Shown here: in pieces, positions 1 to 8,184 of the stretch
Layout: each line of letters begins with the position of its first letter
Numbering within the stretch: position 1 is the stretch's first letter
Virus record (IMG/VR): IMGVR_UViG_3300032236_001129
Coordinates: 1 to 64,000 of that record
Length of the DNA stretch: 64,000 nt
DNA from: a virus
Strand: one strand, 5' to 3'
Made by a program: the position numbers and the translations under genes
Notes under the pieces: generated by a model
Seen by the model: only the letters and a program-made list of their open reading frames with translations
Database searches by the model: none
Told to the model about the DNA's origin: nothing

Positions 1-127
1 GCATTGATTGGAATAGGATTTCCTTAGACCAGATGGTCTGGATTGCTTGTGTAAGCTGGCTGTTAGCGCCAGAATACGCTGTAGGTGATGCGGCGAGATT
101 GCCGGTACCTGTTACGGCTGATGCCAT
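1..127 (-). CDS. Major capsid protein, N-terminal part (cut by window edge)
   Basis: Only the first 42 codons are inside the window. The product starts MASAVTGTGNLAA and continues to AIQTIWSKEILFQSM, the kind of N-terminus seen in HK97-fold major capsid proteins of phages with a separate scaffold. A clean AAGGAG Shine-Dalgarno lies 11 bases before the ATG (139-144 on the plus strand). It follows portal and scaffold genes in the same leftward operon, which is the normal position for the capsid gene. The family call is inferred from position and this short segment; the rest of the gene is outside the window. Confidence 0.75.
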   Translation of the reverse strand, partial: MASAVTGTGNLAASPTAYSGANSQLTQAIQTIWSKEILFQSM

Positions 128-174
128 GTCGGTATTACTCCTTGTTCATATATGGGTTAGGGGGTGTAAAACTA

Positions 175-936
175 TTAACCAAAGATTCCTCGGTCAGTTT
201 GTCCTACTCCTGGGAGTAGCTTACTTCTGACTTTTGCGTATTCAGTAACCGACATAGCAGAAAGTTGTTCTGCCGTAAACTGTTGTTGGTCCGAATTGTT
301 TTCCATGGTTGGTGGCAAAGTAGGCTTTGTTCCTACCATCTCACGACGGGTGGATTGAAGCGCTTGCTGTGCCGAATCTAGAATCTTAGAAGAACGATCT
401 CTAAGATTGGTAATGCTTTGTTCAATCTCATCGGGGTTATTTCCTGAGATTAGATCTACAAGCTCAGGGATAATATTATCCCGCTCTTCTTCTAAACGAC
501 GATTACGATAGTTAGTAAGCTCTGCATACTGGCGTTCACGCTCTAGTAGTGCATCCTTACGAGCAGTTTCTTGACGAAGAGAATCGAGCTGTGAAGCCCA
601 CTCCTTTTCCTTAAGCTCAAGAAGTTGACGAACATCAAGTTCAGCTTCTTCTTTACGCTTTGCTTCTGCTTCTGCTTCAGCCTTTGCAGCTTCAGCTGCT
701 GCTATGCGCTCTTCACGTTCTTTCTTAAGAATGTTAAGTTCTTCCTTAAGAGAATCGATTTGAGGATAGAGCTTTGATTTTTCTTGCTCTCGTACTCGCT
801 TTAGATCGTCTTCAGTGTATCCCTTTTGTTCTGAGAACTGTGGGGCCACTGCTTGAGTTGATTGAGAGCTTGGGACCTCAGAAGCGAAAGCTTCCTGAGC
901 CACTGCATTCTCAACAACAGGTGAATCTGTTGACAT
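175..936 (-). CDS. Capsid scaffold / assembly protein
   Basis: A 253-residue, highly charged protein with a long predicted coiled coil (roughly residues 38-160, rich in Glu, Lys, Ala and Arg heptads) and a flexible N-terminus. It lies between portal and major capsid genes, where tailed phages encode the scaffold that templates procapsid assembly. The C-terminal part (about 205-253, ending GQTDRGIFG) would be the capsid-binding end, by analogy with other scaffolds. No protease domain is visible in it. Function is inferred from position and composition. Confidence 0.75.
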   Translation of the reverse strand: MSTDSPVVENAVAQEAFASEVPSSQSTQAVAPQFSEQKGYTEDDLKRVREQEKSKLYPQIDSLKEELNILKKEREERIAAAEAAKAEAEAEAKRKEEAELDVRQLLELKEKEWASQLDSLRQETARKDALLERERQYAELTNYRNRRLEEERDNIIPELVDLISGNNPDEIEQSITNLRDRSSKILDSAQQALQSTRREMVGTKPTLPPTMENNSDQQQFTAEQLSAMSVTEYAKVRSKLLPGVGQTDRGIFG

Positions 937-1046
937 AGTTATTCCTTTAGGTTAATAGGTCGTTGTCCGATTTAGTGCCACGATGACCTGCGGGTTTGTT
1001 TGGTATAAAGTCTGTCAAATACTTAGAGTATTTTCAGCCTTAATTC

Positions 1047-2771
1047 TTAATTAGTTTGCCCCTTGAAATCATCCTCTGCTCCACCGTCTTTGTCGGCTGC
1101 ACGCCACTGTGGAAGCTTAGTTCCATAGGCCTCAGTTACGATTTCTGACTGCATCTGAGCTAGAGTCTGCTCTTCAAACGGCGTGACCACTCCAGGTTGT
1201 CCCATAGGGCCAGGTCCTGTTCCATCACCAGGTTCTGCTCCTGGAGGCATGGTGCCATCTGGCATCATTCCAGTAAGAGAGGTGATAGCGGAGTTGATCT
1301 GTTGCTTAATAAGGTTGACGGCTCCGTCAGCCTTAGCATCCTGGATGAGCTCTGCACGAATTTCTTCGAGCTTCTCTGCTGGGAACTCTTCGCCAAGCTG
1401 ACGTAGAGCACCTTCACGGCTTTCCAAGTTCATATTCATCTTCTGCTGGATTTCGTTGAGGACGATGAGTTTGTCTAGTGGAAGAGGTTGTGGGAAGTGA
1501 ACGATAGTCTCGTAAGTGATTGGATCGTTCAAATCTAGTTGTGTGAGCTGGTTTGGCTTGATTGGGCCATTGAACATTGGGTTGTACGTAAACATCTCTG
1601 GCTCTTTAAATGCCAAAGTACGTAGAACTAGCTCGTTGACTCGGCGTAAGCCCTCTCCATATTGTACAAGCTTTTGCTGGTAGCGATTCATCAAAGGCTG
1701 GTATTGAATGGAGAGCGCAACACCTGAGGTATTAGAAATAGGTTGTACTTGTCCAAGAGCTGACTCTGGGACACCGATCATTTCGTGCATAGCAGTCTTG
1801 ATCATCTTTAGGTACTCAAGAGCACCGGTAAGGCCTTGTCCACCGCCTTCTAGGTTAAAAACCTGTGCATCCTTAGGAAGACCGCCCCAAACCTTCTTAG
1901 GGCCCTTCTCAAGTGCTGAAGCCTTAGCACCGGTGATAACGGTAACTGGGGCTGCGTGGTAGTTAACGATATCTGCAATGTCAGTTGCTGTTTCGTTATA
2001 GGCACGGTTAAGAGTAATAACGTCGTGGCAATCAGATAGTCCCCATGGGGATCCTGAAACACGTACGTTAGGAATATGGATGACTGGAACAATGCCGATA
2101 GGGTTTGGACGGCTATCGATCATTTCATCGTTGATATATTCTTCGATGCGATCATCAGTCAAAATTTCAGTATATGTGTAGACCTGGCGTGTACCTTCTA
2201 CAGAAGTACCCCAAAAACGATACTTGAGCTTGAAACGAATCAAGCGTGAGCGATCGTGTGGGTGGAACTCAGGAAAACAGAAAGAAGCATTGAGTGGAAG
2301 GATACGTACCTTACCAGGATGCTTGCCACCTACAGAATCTTCGTAAGCTTCTTCGTAAGCTACCTTAACGAAGCAGTCTCCGGATACGCCGCCTTGCTGG
2401 CCCATCTCCCAAAGAACACCGTGCTTATCGTTATCAATTTCCCACACACGCTTTAGGATGTCAGGAATGATTGCCTCTGTGGCTACTGGACTGCGGAAAG
2501 ATACTGCACGTCCAAATGTAAAGTTAATAATAAAATCTGTAAAGGCACGATAGTAGTTATATACCATCTGCGATTCGCCTACTTCACGGCGGTAAGACCA
2601 GTGGTGTCCAAGATACATTGCCCAGTTTAGTGAGTAACGGTTTAGACGTGGTCCATGGACTTCGAACTCTTCATCTGCAAGTTCTACAAGTCCCAGTGGG
2701 GAAATGGAGATTGTTAAATCACTCGACGCCGCTCTATACGACGGAGGACTAAAATCAATACCACCACTCAT
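1047..2771 (-). CDS. Portal protein
   Basis: A 574-residue protein of the size and layout of SPP1 gp6-type portals: a Trp/Tyr-rich N-terminal clip and wing region (RYSLNWAMYLGHHWSYRREV), a central stretch with SPWGLSDCHDVITLNRAYNE typical of the portal core, and a segment MIGVPESALGQVQPISNTSG before the long crown helices. Portals form the dodecameric ring at the capsid vertex through which the terminase pumps DNA. It lies directly upstream of the scaffold in transcription order. The acidic and proline-rich C-terminus (from about residue 500) is probably flexible. Confidence 0.9.
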   Translation of the reverse strand: MSGGIDFSPPSYRAASSDLTISISPLGLVELADEEFEVHGPRLNRYSLNWAMYLGHHWSYRREVGESQMVYNYYRAFTDFIINFTFGRAVSFRSPVATEAIIPDILKRVWEIDNDKHGVLWEMGQQGGVSGDCFVKVAYEEAYEDSVGGKHPGKVRILPLNASFCFPEFHPHDRSRLIRFKLKYRFWGTSVEGTRQVYTYTEILTDDRIEEYINDEMIDSRPNPIGIVPVIHIPNVRVSGSPWGLSDCHDVITLNRAYNETATDIADIVNYHAAPVTVITGAKASALEKGPKKVWGGLPKDAQVFNLEGGGQGLTGALEYLKMIKTAMHEMIGVPESALGQVQPISNTSGVALSIQYQPLMNRYQQKLVQYGEGLRRVNELVLRTLAFKEPEMFTYNPMFNGPIKPNQLTQLDLNDPITYETIVHFPQPLPLDKLIVLNEIQQKMNMNLESREGALRQLGEEFPAEKLEEIRAELIQDAKADGAVNLIKQQINSAITSLTGMMPDGTMPPGAEPGDGTGPGPMGQPGVVTPFEEQTLAQMQSEIVTEAYGTKLPQWRAADKDGGAEDDFKGQTN

Positions 2772-2797
2772 CGATTAAATCCTATCATTGTTTGCCC

Positions 2798-3064
2798 TCA
2801 AACTACGAAGTTTCTCTTTTTCATATCACGCTTCTTGCGTGCTATCTTTTGTTTTGCTTTATCTTGTGCTACAGCTTTCCAGTCAATCTTACTTGGATCA
2901 GCGTCTTGCAAAGTTCTTGGTTCCGCCTCACCAGTTTGAGCCCACTGTCTGCTAATCATCTTGTTAGCTTGTGGAGTTGTTCCCGCACCTCTGCGCTTTG
3001 GGTACCGAGCCTTAGCTTGGTTCTCAATCGCCTCATATGATTTGAGGTACTTACGAACTGACAT
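2798..3064 (-). CDS. Small basic protein between terminase and portal
   Basis: An 88-residue Lys/Arg-rich protein (starts MSVRKYLKSYEAIENQAK; ends KKRDMKKRNFVV) with no recognised domain. It lies in the packaging operon between a 135-residue protein and the portal, so a packaging or head-assembly accessory role is possible, but this is only inference from position. Confidence 0.7.
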   Translation of the reverse strand: MSVRKYLKSYEAIENQAKARYPKRRGAGTTPQANKMISRQWAQTGEAEPRTLQDADPSKIDWKAVAQDKAKQKIARKKRDMKKRNFVV

Positions 3065-3082
3065 TTTTCTCCCCTATGTTAT

Positions 3083-3102
3083 CCCCGGCCTTGCGACCGG
3101 GG
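3083..3102 (-). terminator. GC-rich intergenic stem-loop
   Basis: An inverted repeat CCCCGG-ccttgcga-CCGGGG sits between the 135-residue gene and the small basic gene. There is no U-run on the minus-strand transcript, so it is a weak terminator at best and may instead be a processing or pausing element. Confidence 0.4.
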
Positions 3103-3122
3103 ACGACATTAGTATACAGTAA

Positions 3123-3530
3123 TTAGTCGTTGACTGAAGCAGGGTTCATGCGCTCATAGCGTGAGCCATTGCGGAACACTTCTTCAATAACAACCTGTGA
3201 GTGATCTCCGAAGTTACCCTGTGCGAACTCGCCAAGGTATGTTGGAGCTTCGACCCATGCGGCAGAACCGACGTGAGCACGCTCCTTCATTGTCTCTTCT
3301 GGATACTTCTCGAAAACGTTCATGTTGTGGTTAGGACGTCCGTCTGGAGTGTCATAACCTTGATCCAAACCAAGTTGGAAATCGTTTGGAACGTCTGTAT
3401 CTGTTGCAACGCCTTCTTCGAAACGAAGTGGTCCACGAAGACCAGGTGTTGCTGGGCTGAACTTGCGTTCATAAGTTGTGCCTACACGCTCAGGGAATTG
3501 AGGAGTAGGTGCAATATTTTCCATTGCCAT
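3123..3530 (-). CDS. Conserved-looking head/packaging-region protein
   Basis: A 135-residue acidic, Pro/Gly/Asn-rich protein with no transmembrane segment. The N-terminus (MAMENIAPTPQFPERVG) is extended and probably flexible; the C-terminal half has a strand-like stretch (SQVVIEEVFRNGSRYERM). It sits directly downstream of the terminase gene in the packaging operon. I do not recognise the family. A minor virion component is possible. Confidence 0.7.
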   Translation of the reverse strand: MAMENIAPTPQFPERVGTTYERKFSPATPGLRGPLRFEEGVATDTDVPNDFQLGLDQGYDTPDGRPNHNMNVFEKYPEETMKERAHVGSAAWVEAPTYLGEFAQGNFGDHSQVVIEEVFRNGSRYERMNPASVND

Positions 3531-3615
3531 TGTTTATTCTCCTATAGGGTTGGGATTGAGGTCCTCAGGCTTAATTCTGGCACACTGAGGGGATTTGTCA
3601 TAGTAAATACGATAA

Positions 3616-5208
3616 TTAAAAGAAAGGATTAGAACTTACCTCAACGGTAGGCATAACCATTTCTTGGGTGAGAGAACAAGCCAAGGCTAAAGAATCTACG
3701 AAGTCATCGTGTGCGTGTGCCTCATCTGGCGCTGCTACGAGGAAATTAGGGCCTTTATACTGGACTTCCGCATCAATCATCTGCTGGTAGAACTTCTTCC
3801 AGATACGAAGTCGTCTGGTTTTAGCATGGGCTGGCCATGAAACCATTTGACGTTGTACTAGGGCTTGAAGGTGCTTCCACCGCTTAGACTGCTCTGTTGG
3901 ACTAGATGTTACCGGGATTACCTCAGCACGTGGCATAAGGATCTTAAGACGCCCAGCCACCGCATCACCAACACCGTTGGCATCTACTCCGATAGCTAGA
4001 ACGTCATAATTAGATAAGAACTGTTGGATTTGGAAGTATTGCTCTTCCCAGTCATCTCCCTGAAGTTCAAGCCAATTCAAAACTCTATGGTCATAGTAAC
4101 CGTACTCATCAGGACGATCCCAGTCTACCCACACTACTGTGACAACTGTTGAGTCCATCTTACGAGCTGGGTCAACGCCAACTACTACAGGAGATCTAAA
4201 GTGACTCTTTACAATCTCTTGTGAGGTATCACCAAGCTCATCCATGATGGAAGAGGTGATGAACATACCACGCTCAAGCAACCACTTGCAGTTATAGGAG
4301 AGCTGGAACTCATCTGAGTCCTCGCCAATACGTAGCATCTCTTTCTTAATGAACTTGCCGTAGTTTTCGTTGTACTTAACCACATCACGCCAGTCCCACT
4401 GGAAGTGGTTCTGCTTTGCACGTGATCCGGTTTGACGGCGCTTGTTAAGTTGGATAGCTCGATAAAAGTTATTCTTGTGAGTTGTAGGGGTTCCGGTCTT
4501 AACGATAGTAGCGTTGTAGTACGCACCCATCGGTGCAATAGACTTGGAGACCACAAAGTCATCTGCTTCTTGACACTCATCAATGATGATTAAGTGGAAG
4601 GACTTAGATTCGATCTTAGCTCGTGGGTTAGCTGTCATCATCATAAGCGTAGAGCCAGACTTCTTAAGCTTAATGTTCTTAGTTACACCAGGGGTCTTGG
4701 TAGGGATATCATCGATATCTGGATCTCCAAAGATCTCCATAGCACGCTCGCTGGTAAGGCGTGAAACTGTACGTCCATATAGAGTTTCTACCTGGTTCTG
4801 AACTGGTGCGAACATACCCACCCAGATTCCATCACCAAACTTACCCAGAAGCTCTGGATACATAATAGCTAGGCGGGGAAGGATTACCATCAGGGTAGAG
4901 ACGGTATTAGCAATAGTTTCTGACTTACCTGACTGACGTGAAGCTAAAGCTGTTACTTCTTCACCGTCGTTAATAATAACCGACTCAATAATGCGTCGGG
5001 CTAGAGGTGCTTGATAAGGGTGGAGTTCATGGCCTACAAGGAGCTCCATAAACTGCATGATCTTATCTACAAGAACTTTAACGAACTCTTTAGAGAGCTC
5101 ATCCATTTCCTCTTCATCATCCGCAGGATCTATCTCCTGGGGTTCTAAATCCAGTTCAAGGTCATCAAGGTCAACTTCATCAAAGATTTCGTCCTCAATG
5201 TCACTCAT
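3616..5208 (-). CDS. terL: Terminase large subunit
   Basis: A 530-residue packaging motor. The N-terminal ATPase shows a Walker A variant RQSGKSE (91-97) and Walker B LIIIDECQE (206-214), with the coupling motif KTGTPTT near 238. The C-terminal RNase H-like nuclease shows the expected acidic residues: VGVDPARKMDS (Asp346), IGVDANGVGD (Asp408) and HAHDDFVDSLALA near 498-510. It cuts concatemeric DNA and pumps it through the portal. The first 35 residues are almost continuously acidic, which is more than usual for the family. No small terminase is recognisable next to it. Confidence 0.95.
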   Translation of the reverse strand: MSDIEDEIFDEVDLDDLELDLEPQEIDPADDEEEMDELSKEFVKVLVDKIMQFMELLVGHELHPYQAPLARRIIESVIINDGEEVTALASRQSGKSETIANTVSTLMVILPRLAIMYPELLGKFGDGIWVGMFAPVQNQVETLYGRTVSRLTSERAMEIFGDPDIDDIPTKTPGVTKNIKLKKSGSTLMMMTANPRAKIESKSFHLIIIDECQEADDFVVSKSIAPMGAYYNATIVKTGTPTTHKNNFYRAIQLNKRRQTGSRAKQNHFQWDWRDVVKYNENYGKFIKKEMLRIGEDSDEFQLSYNCKWLLERGMFITSSIMDELGDTSQEIVKSHFRSPVVVGVDPARKMDSTVVTVVWVDWDRPDEYGYYDHRVLNWLELQGDDWEEQYFQIQQFLSNYDVLAIGVDANGVGDAVAGRLKILMPRAEVIPVTSSPTEQSKRWKHLQALVQRQMVSWPAHAKTRRLRIWKKFYQQMIDAEVQYKGPNFLVAAPDEAHAHDDFVDSLALACSLTQEMVMPTVEVSSNPFF

Positions 5209-5438
5209 TTTATCGCCCTTTCATTAAGAGCATCTAATATTGCATGGAGTGCTTCCGCACCTACTCTTGCCTCTTCTAGAGAATAAGGGTTTTGACTTTT
5301 CTGCCAAGCTGATAGGTTGCGGCCGACAGAGAACATAATCTGGTCAGTCCAAGTAAGTAGCTCAGCGGTAGGAAGCATGCTGACACGCTTTTGTACCTTT
5401 GTTAATTCTTTTTTTAATTTACTCTTCTTCTTGAACAT
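5205..5438 (-). CDS. Small protein upstream of terminase
   Basis: A 77-residue, basic, helical protein (MFKKKSKLKKELTKVQKRV...). An upstream TTG at 5471 would add 11 residues but has no better ribosome site, so the ATG at 5438 is preferred. It overlaps the terminase start by four bases (ATGA), so the two are translationally coupled. The position would suit a small terminase subunit, but no helix-turn-helix is evident, and the function is unknown. Confidence 0.6.
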   Translation of the reverse strand: MFKKKSKLKKELTKVQKRVSMLPTAELLTWTDQIMFSVGRNLSAWQKSQNPYSLEEARVGAEALHAILDALNERAIK

Positions 5439-5718
5439 TCTCTGCCCCAAATCGTATTCTGTCCCAATCAACTTCGTCTTGCTTCATAGCACGTCCGATA
5501 ACAGCTCGTGTTAAAGCTGAACTCTCATCATAGGCCTTAGTCCATTTACCAATGACTAAAGCATACCGTGTAAATGGTAGACGAATAGCCCAGCCGTGTC
5601 CACCACGGTATAGGCCGTCAATCTCTTGTGTTTCTGCTTTCTCTGCGATGCTTGGTGGTTTTACCGGGTACACCATGGTGTGCCAGTAATAGTTACCAAC
5701 GTCATGCGTCTTCGCCAT
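5419..5718 (-). CDS. Small unknown protein of the packaging operon
   Basis: A 99-residue protein (starts MAKTHDVGNYYWHTMVYP). The longer reading frame upstream runs through the preceding gene, so the ATG at 5718, which overlaps that gene by 17 bases and follows a GAGG sequence, is the likely start. Contains an aromatic, strand-rich core (GGHGWAIRLPFTRYALVIG) and an acidic tail. Not recognised. Confidence 0.65.
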   Translation of the reverse strand: MAKTHDVGNYYWHTMVYPVKPPSIAEKAETQEIDGLYRGGHGWAIRLPFTRYALVIGKWTKAYDESSALTRAVIGRAMKQDEVDWDRIRFGAENVQEEE

Positions 5719-5974
5719 CTTCGATGCCCTCACATATATGGTCTGGAATTTTGTGCTCATACACAAGTTGCTCGCAAAAGCGGCACTTGAAGATTTTTGG
5801 TTCTGTGAAATCATTTTGTGCAGTCGCCCCTTGTGGAATATCATCATCAAACGGTACGTAGTCCGTAATTACTTCTGTAGCTTGATAAATCTCTGGTGGG
5901 AACGGTCCCTTAGGATTGTGTGCTGTCTTCGGATACGGATGTCCCTGTTTCGTCTGTATTCGCTGTATTCTCAT
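5702..5974 (-). CDS. Small zinc-finger-like protein
   Basis: A 90-residue protein starting MRIQRIQTKQGHPYP after an AAAGG ribosome site. The C-terminal segment has a plausible C2HC zinc site: CRFCEQLVYEHKIPDHIC (Cys-x2-Cys, then His and Cys). Part of a run of overlapping small Cys-rich genes upstream of the terminase. The ligand arrangement is visible; the function is not known. Confidence 0.6.
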   Translation of the reverse strand: MRIQRIQTKQGHPYPKTAHNPKGPFPPEIYQATEVITDYVPFDDDIPQGATAQNDFTEPKIFKCRFCEQLVYEHKIPDHICEGIEDGEDA

Positions 5975-6227
5975 TTTGTACCTTTGCTTTCTTTGCCTTA
6001 GGCTTAGGAGCAGGTTTTGTCTCTTCAACAACAGGTTCAACTGGTGCTGGAGCTTCAACTACTACTGGTGCGACGATTGGTTGAGCTGTGATGTTCTTCA
6101 CATGTGCTGGAAGCTTCTTTTTATTGATATGCCATGGGAGATGCTTATCACAGTAATTCTGACTATCAGCCCCTGTGTGATCAATAGCATAGTCTGCATA
6201 TGCATTGCAATTTGCGCATTTTGCCAT
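5910..6227 (-). CDS. Zinc-ribbon protein with Pro/Ala-rich tail
   Basis: A 105-residue protein. The N-terminus has a treble-clef-like site (MAKCANCNAYADYA, then YCDKHLPWH), reminiscent of the N-terminal half of DUF7455-like actinobacterial proteins. The C-terminal half is a low-complexity linker rich in Pro, Ala, Val, Glu and Lys. It is the first gene of the leftward packaging operon downstream of the divergent intergenic region at 6.2-6.4 kb. Confidence 0.65.
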   Translation of the reverse strand: MAKCANCNAYADYAIDHTGADSQNYCDKHLPWHINKKKLPAHVKNITAQPIVAPVVVEAPAPVEPVVEETKPAPKPKAKKAKVQNENTANTDETGTSVSEDSTQS

Positions 6228-6307
6228 ATTTGGTCCTTTCAGGACGATTTTGTACAGGTATATAGTATCTCATACTTATTTGGGTGTTGCGCTAACCCTG
6301 TATTTAC

Positions 6308-6329
6308 TGGTACAGTATTTCATAGAGGG
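6308..6329 (+). promoter_or_regulatory. Extended -10 promoter with conserved initial transcribed sequence (copy g)
   Basis: TGGTACAGT followed by ATTTCATAGAGGG. The TG-n-TACAGT core is an extended -10, with TTGCGC about 18 bases upstream as a candidate -35. The 22-bp block matches six minus-strand copies elsewhere in the window. It points towards the lysozyme-like gene at 6459. The predicted 5' end can fold (AGAGG...CCTCT). Confidence 0.65.
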
Positions 6330-6458
6330 GTCATAGCCTCTAACACTAACAACGAAACAAAAGAGTTGCAACTAGCCTGGCAGACAGACGCCGGGCTATT
6401 TCTATCCAGGTGACAGGTGGATAGGGATTCGGGTTGGCTCTCTAGCCTAGGAGATAGT

Positions 6459-6986
6459 GTGAATATTAATGGAAAAAGAAAACTAGCGGTAATTGCATTA
6501 GCAATAATGCTCACAGTAACCAATACGGTCACTGCAACAGCTCACGCTGTTAAAGCAAAGGTGGTCCCCATGTGCGTAGACCCCGTCTTAAAATACTCCG
6601 GAATGAAGCACCTAAGCAAAACACAGGTATATGATCTCCTACGCCTAACCGGCTTTAGAGGTCATCAGCTAAACCTTGCTTGGGCAGTAGCTATGAAAGA
6701 AACCCACGGAAATCCTCTATCCCACAACTACAATCCTCGTACTGGGGACAATTCTTATGGGATATTCCAGATCAACTTATATGGGGCTCTAAAAAGCCGT
6801 ATAAGCCAATATGGGCTTGTTTCACCTGCTGACCTATATGATCCCGTTACCAATGCCCGTATAGCCTTTGATATGAGCTCACAAGGCTTAAATTGGGGGT
6901 CTTGGGGAGTAGGGAGACACTCATATAACGGAGGCGTCTCAACCGGTGTTGTAAAGTACTGGCTTAAAGCGGTACCCTCGGTTTAA
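6459..6986 (+). CDS. Secreted lysozyme-like / lytic transglycosylase-like protein
   Basis: A 175-residue protein with a typical signal peptide: MNINGKRK, a hydrophobic stretch (VIALAIMLTV), and cleavage after TATAHA at residue 30. The mature part has the GEWL/SLT-type pattern: WAVAMKETHGNP with catalytic Glu81, then the strand-and-loop signature DNSYGIFQINLYG. It probably cleaves peptidoglycan from outside the membrane. The GTG at 6459 is chosen over the GTG at 6417 because AGGAG lies five bases before it and it opens directly into the signal peptide. It is the only rightward gene within a leftward block, with its own promoter and a terminator after it. Confidence 0.8.
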   Translation: MNINGKRKLAVIALAIMLTVTNTVTATAHAVKAKVVPMCVDPVLKYSGMKHLSKTQVYDLLRLTGFRGHQLNLAWAVAMKETHGNPLSHNYNPRTGDNSYGIFQINLYGALKSRISQYGLVSPADLYDPVTNARIAFDMSSQGLNWGSWGVGRHSYNGGVSTGVVKYWLKAVPSV

Positions 6987-7000
6987 ACTTTACAAATAGG

Positions 7001-7027
7001 AAAGGCCCCGTAACTGGGGCCTTTTTT
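7001..7027 (+). terminator. Bidirectional rho-independent terminator
   Basis: AAGGCCCC-gtaact-GGGGCCTT followed by a T-run on the plus strand, with an A-run on the other side. It closes the lysozyme-like gene and, read leftward, the converging small-gene operon that ends at 7029. Confidence 0.9.
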
Positions 7028-7028
7028 A

Positions 7029-7238
7029 TTACTCTAAAGTACCTTCTTTAAAGTGGTCTCCACGAGTTTTTTCCATATCATAGATTATCGCATCGTTACA
7101 GACCCGGCATTTATTGCCATGTCCAAAGTTTGTTGGTTTGTAGCCGCCATATTCATCCATGCTCTTTCCAGACATAACATAGCGGTCGTACTGAGAGATC
7201 ATATCTTGACGATGATCTTCCTTTTGTTCTGGCGTCAT
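7029..7238 (-). CDS. Small protein with CxxC motif
   Basis: A 69-residue acidic protein (starts MTPEQKEDHRQDM) with the segment GNKCRVCNDAIIYDMEK. A similar GHG.xCxxCNDAIxxxM pattern is seen in the gene at 42909-43133 (GHGATCDHCNDAVVDEM), so the two look distantly paralogous. It overlaps the HNH gene by four bases (ATGA). Unknown function. Confidence 0.65.
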   Translation of the reverse strand: MTPEQKEDHRQDMISQYDRYVMSGKSMDEYGGYKPTNFGHGNKCRVCNDAIIYDMEKTRGDHFKEGTLE

Positions 7239-7528
7239 TTTTTATGCGCTCTACGCTTATTTTCCTTGGCGGTATTCTTGCCATGCTTTAGAGGACGCAA
7301 ATTCTTATCAGAGTCATTATCGTGGTTGTTATCCTTGTGGTCCACGTCTGTACCCTTAGGTAGCTTGCCATGCTTTTTCTCATACTTAGCCTTGGCAGCG
7401 TTCTTAGAGGTAGTGTGCCACTTACCGCTAGAATCCTTGTAGTGCTCAACAATGATCTTACGACCACCGTTAGCCTTAGATCCTTTGTACTCTTTACCGC
7501 CAGCTACTTCTTTTTTCTTAGTAGTCAT
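7235..7528 (-). CDS. HNH endonuclease
   Basis: A 97-residue basic protein. The C-terminal half matches the HNH_3-type fold: LPKGTDVDHKDNNHDND, with the Asp-His pair as general base and metal ligand, and DKNLRPLKHGKN, with Asn and His completing the motif. The N-terminal half (KWHTTSKNAAKAKYEKK) is DNA-binding-like. HNH proteins close to the terminase are common in tailed phages, where some assist packaging cleavage. A free-standing homing-type nuclease is the alternative. Confidence 0.75.
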   Translation of the reverse strand: MTTKKKEVAGGKEYKGSKANGGRKIIVEHYKDSSGKWHTTSKNAAKAKYEKKHGKLPKGTDVDHKDNNHDNDSDKNLRPLKHGKNTAKENKRRAHKK

Positions 7529-7632
7529 TATCGCTCTCCATATGGGTCACATACACAATTACAGATATGCGAGACACACACGGTGTCTAGCATCTCATGA
7601 TTACATTTCTTACAATATCTTGTTTCAGCCAT
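7528..7632 (-). CDS. 34-residue zinc microprotein
   Basis: A very short gene starting MAETRYCKKCNHEM, with six more Cys/His in the remainder (CVSHICNCVCD). ATG preceded by GGAGAAGT; the stop overlaps the HNH gene start (TAATG). Likely a one-zinc ribbon. Function unknown. Confidence 0.6.
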   Translation of the reverse strand: MAETRYCKKCNHEMLDTVCVSHICNCVCDPYGER

Positions 7633-7810
7633 ATACTTCTCCAAAACATTTAGGACATGGACGAATATCGTTCACATATCCAAACTTATATCCAGAAATA
7701 CCCACGCCATGTTGAGCCTTACCAGAGTGAACAATCCGGGTAGTTGGAATATCCTCTTTGGTAGGCGTCTGGTGTGCAGAACCAATGGAGAACTCAAAAT
7801 TGTTATCCAT
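7625..7810 (-). CDS. 61-residue hypothetical protein
   Basis: Starts MDNNFEFSIGSAHQTP after AAGGAT, and overlaps the previous gene's stop by eight bases. It ends with CPKCFGEVYG, a CxxC knuckle. Not recognised. A longer frame upstream has no ribosome site and runs inside the preceding gene. Confidence 0.55.
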   Translation of the reverse strand: MDNNFEFSIGSAHQTPTKEDIPTTRIVHSGKAQHGVGISGYKFGYVNDIRPCPKCFGEVYG

Positions 7811-8006
7811 AGATATCCTTACGTGACATTTGTGGGTCTTGGGATGAATCATAGCACTTATGGCTGTCAGATTCTTTTTTTCCAGCTCTCTTAGCACTGG
7901 CACCGCCAAGTTTTACAACATGATGCTGGCAGGTTTGGCAAGTCCAAGAATGGTGGGTAAGACCATTAAACTTACCGTTTTCGCTGTACTTAATCTCTCT
8001 AGCCAT
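7803..8006 (-). CDS. 67-residue hypothetical protein
   Basis: Starts MAREIKYSENGKFNG. The segment HHSWTCQTCQHHVVK suggests a small metal site. Lys-rich centre. Start overlaps the preceding gene's stop (TAATG). Unknown function. Confidence 0.55.
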   Translation of the reverse strand: MAREIKYSENGKFNGLTHHSWTCQTCQHHVVKLGGASAKRAGKKESDSHKCYDSSQDPQMSRKDIYG

Positions 8007-8134
8007 TAGTTATTAGACCCCGATGACTTTCCGGCACGACCAACAGGCTTCATTGCATCTGGATCTGACTGATAGGGAATGCCTGTCAGATAGGTTGCAG
8101 CCTCACGTGCGTTAATACGCAAGTTCTTTGGCAT
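8006..8134 (-). CDS. 42-residue hypothetical protein
   Basis: Encodes MPKNLRINAREAATYLTG and a Ser/Gly-rich tail. AAAGGA precedes the ATG at the right distance. An in-frame ATG at 8182 would add 16 residues but lacks a ribosome site. Read in one run with its neighbours by TAATG overlap. Confidence 0.55.
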   Translation of the reverse strand: MPKNLRINAREAATYLTGIPYQSDPDAMKPVGRAGKSSGSNN

Positions 8135-8184
8135 CTTATTTCCTTTAGGATAATAAGACTTAAAGATCTCGGTTAGAGCCATTT

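Noticed and set aside
5916-6413. A 165-codon rightward Cys/Ile-rich frame
   Set aside because: Overlaps real leftward zinc genes in the antisense direction and the promoter region; improbable composition.
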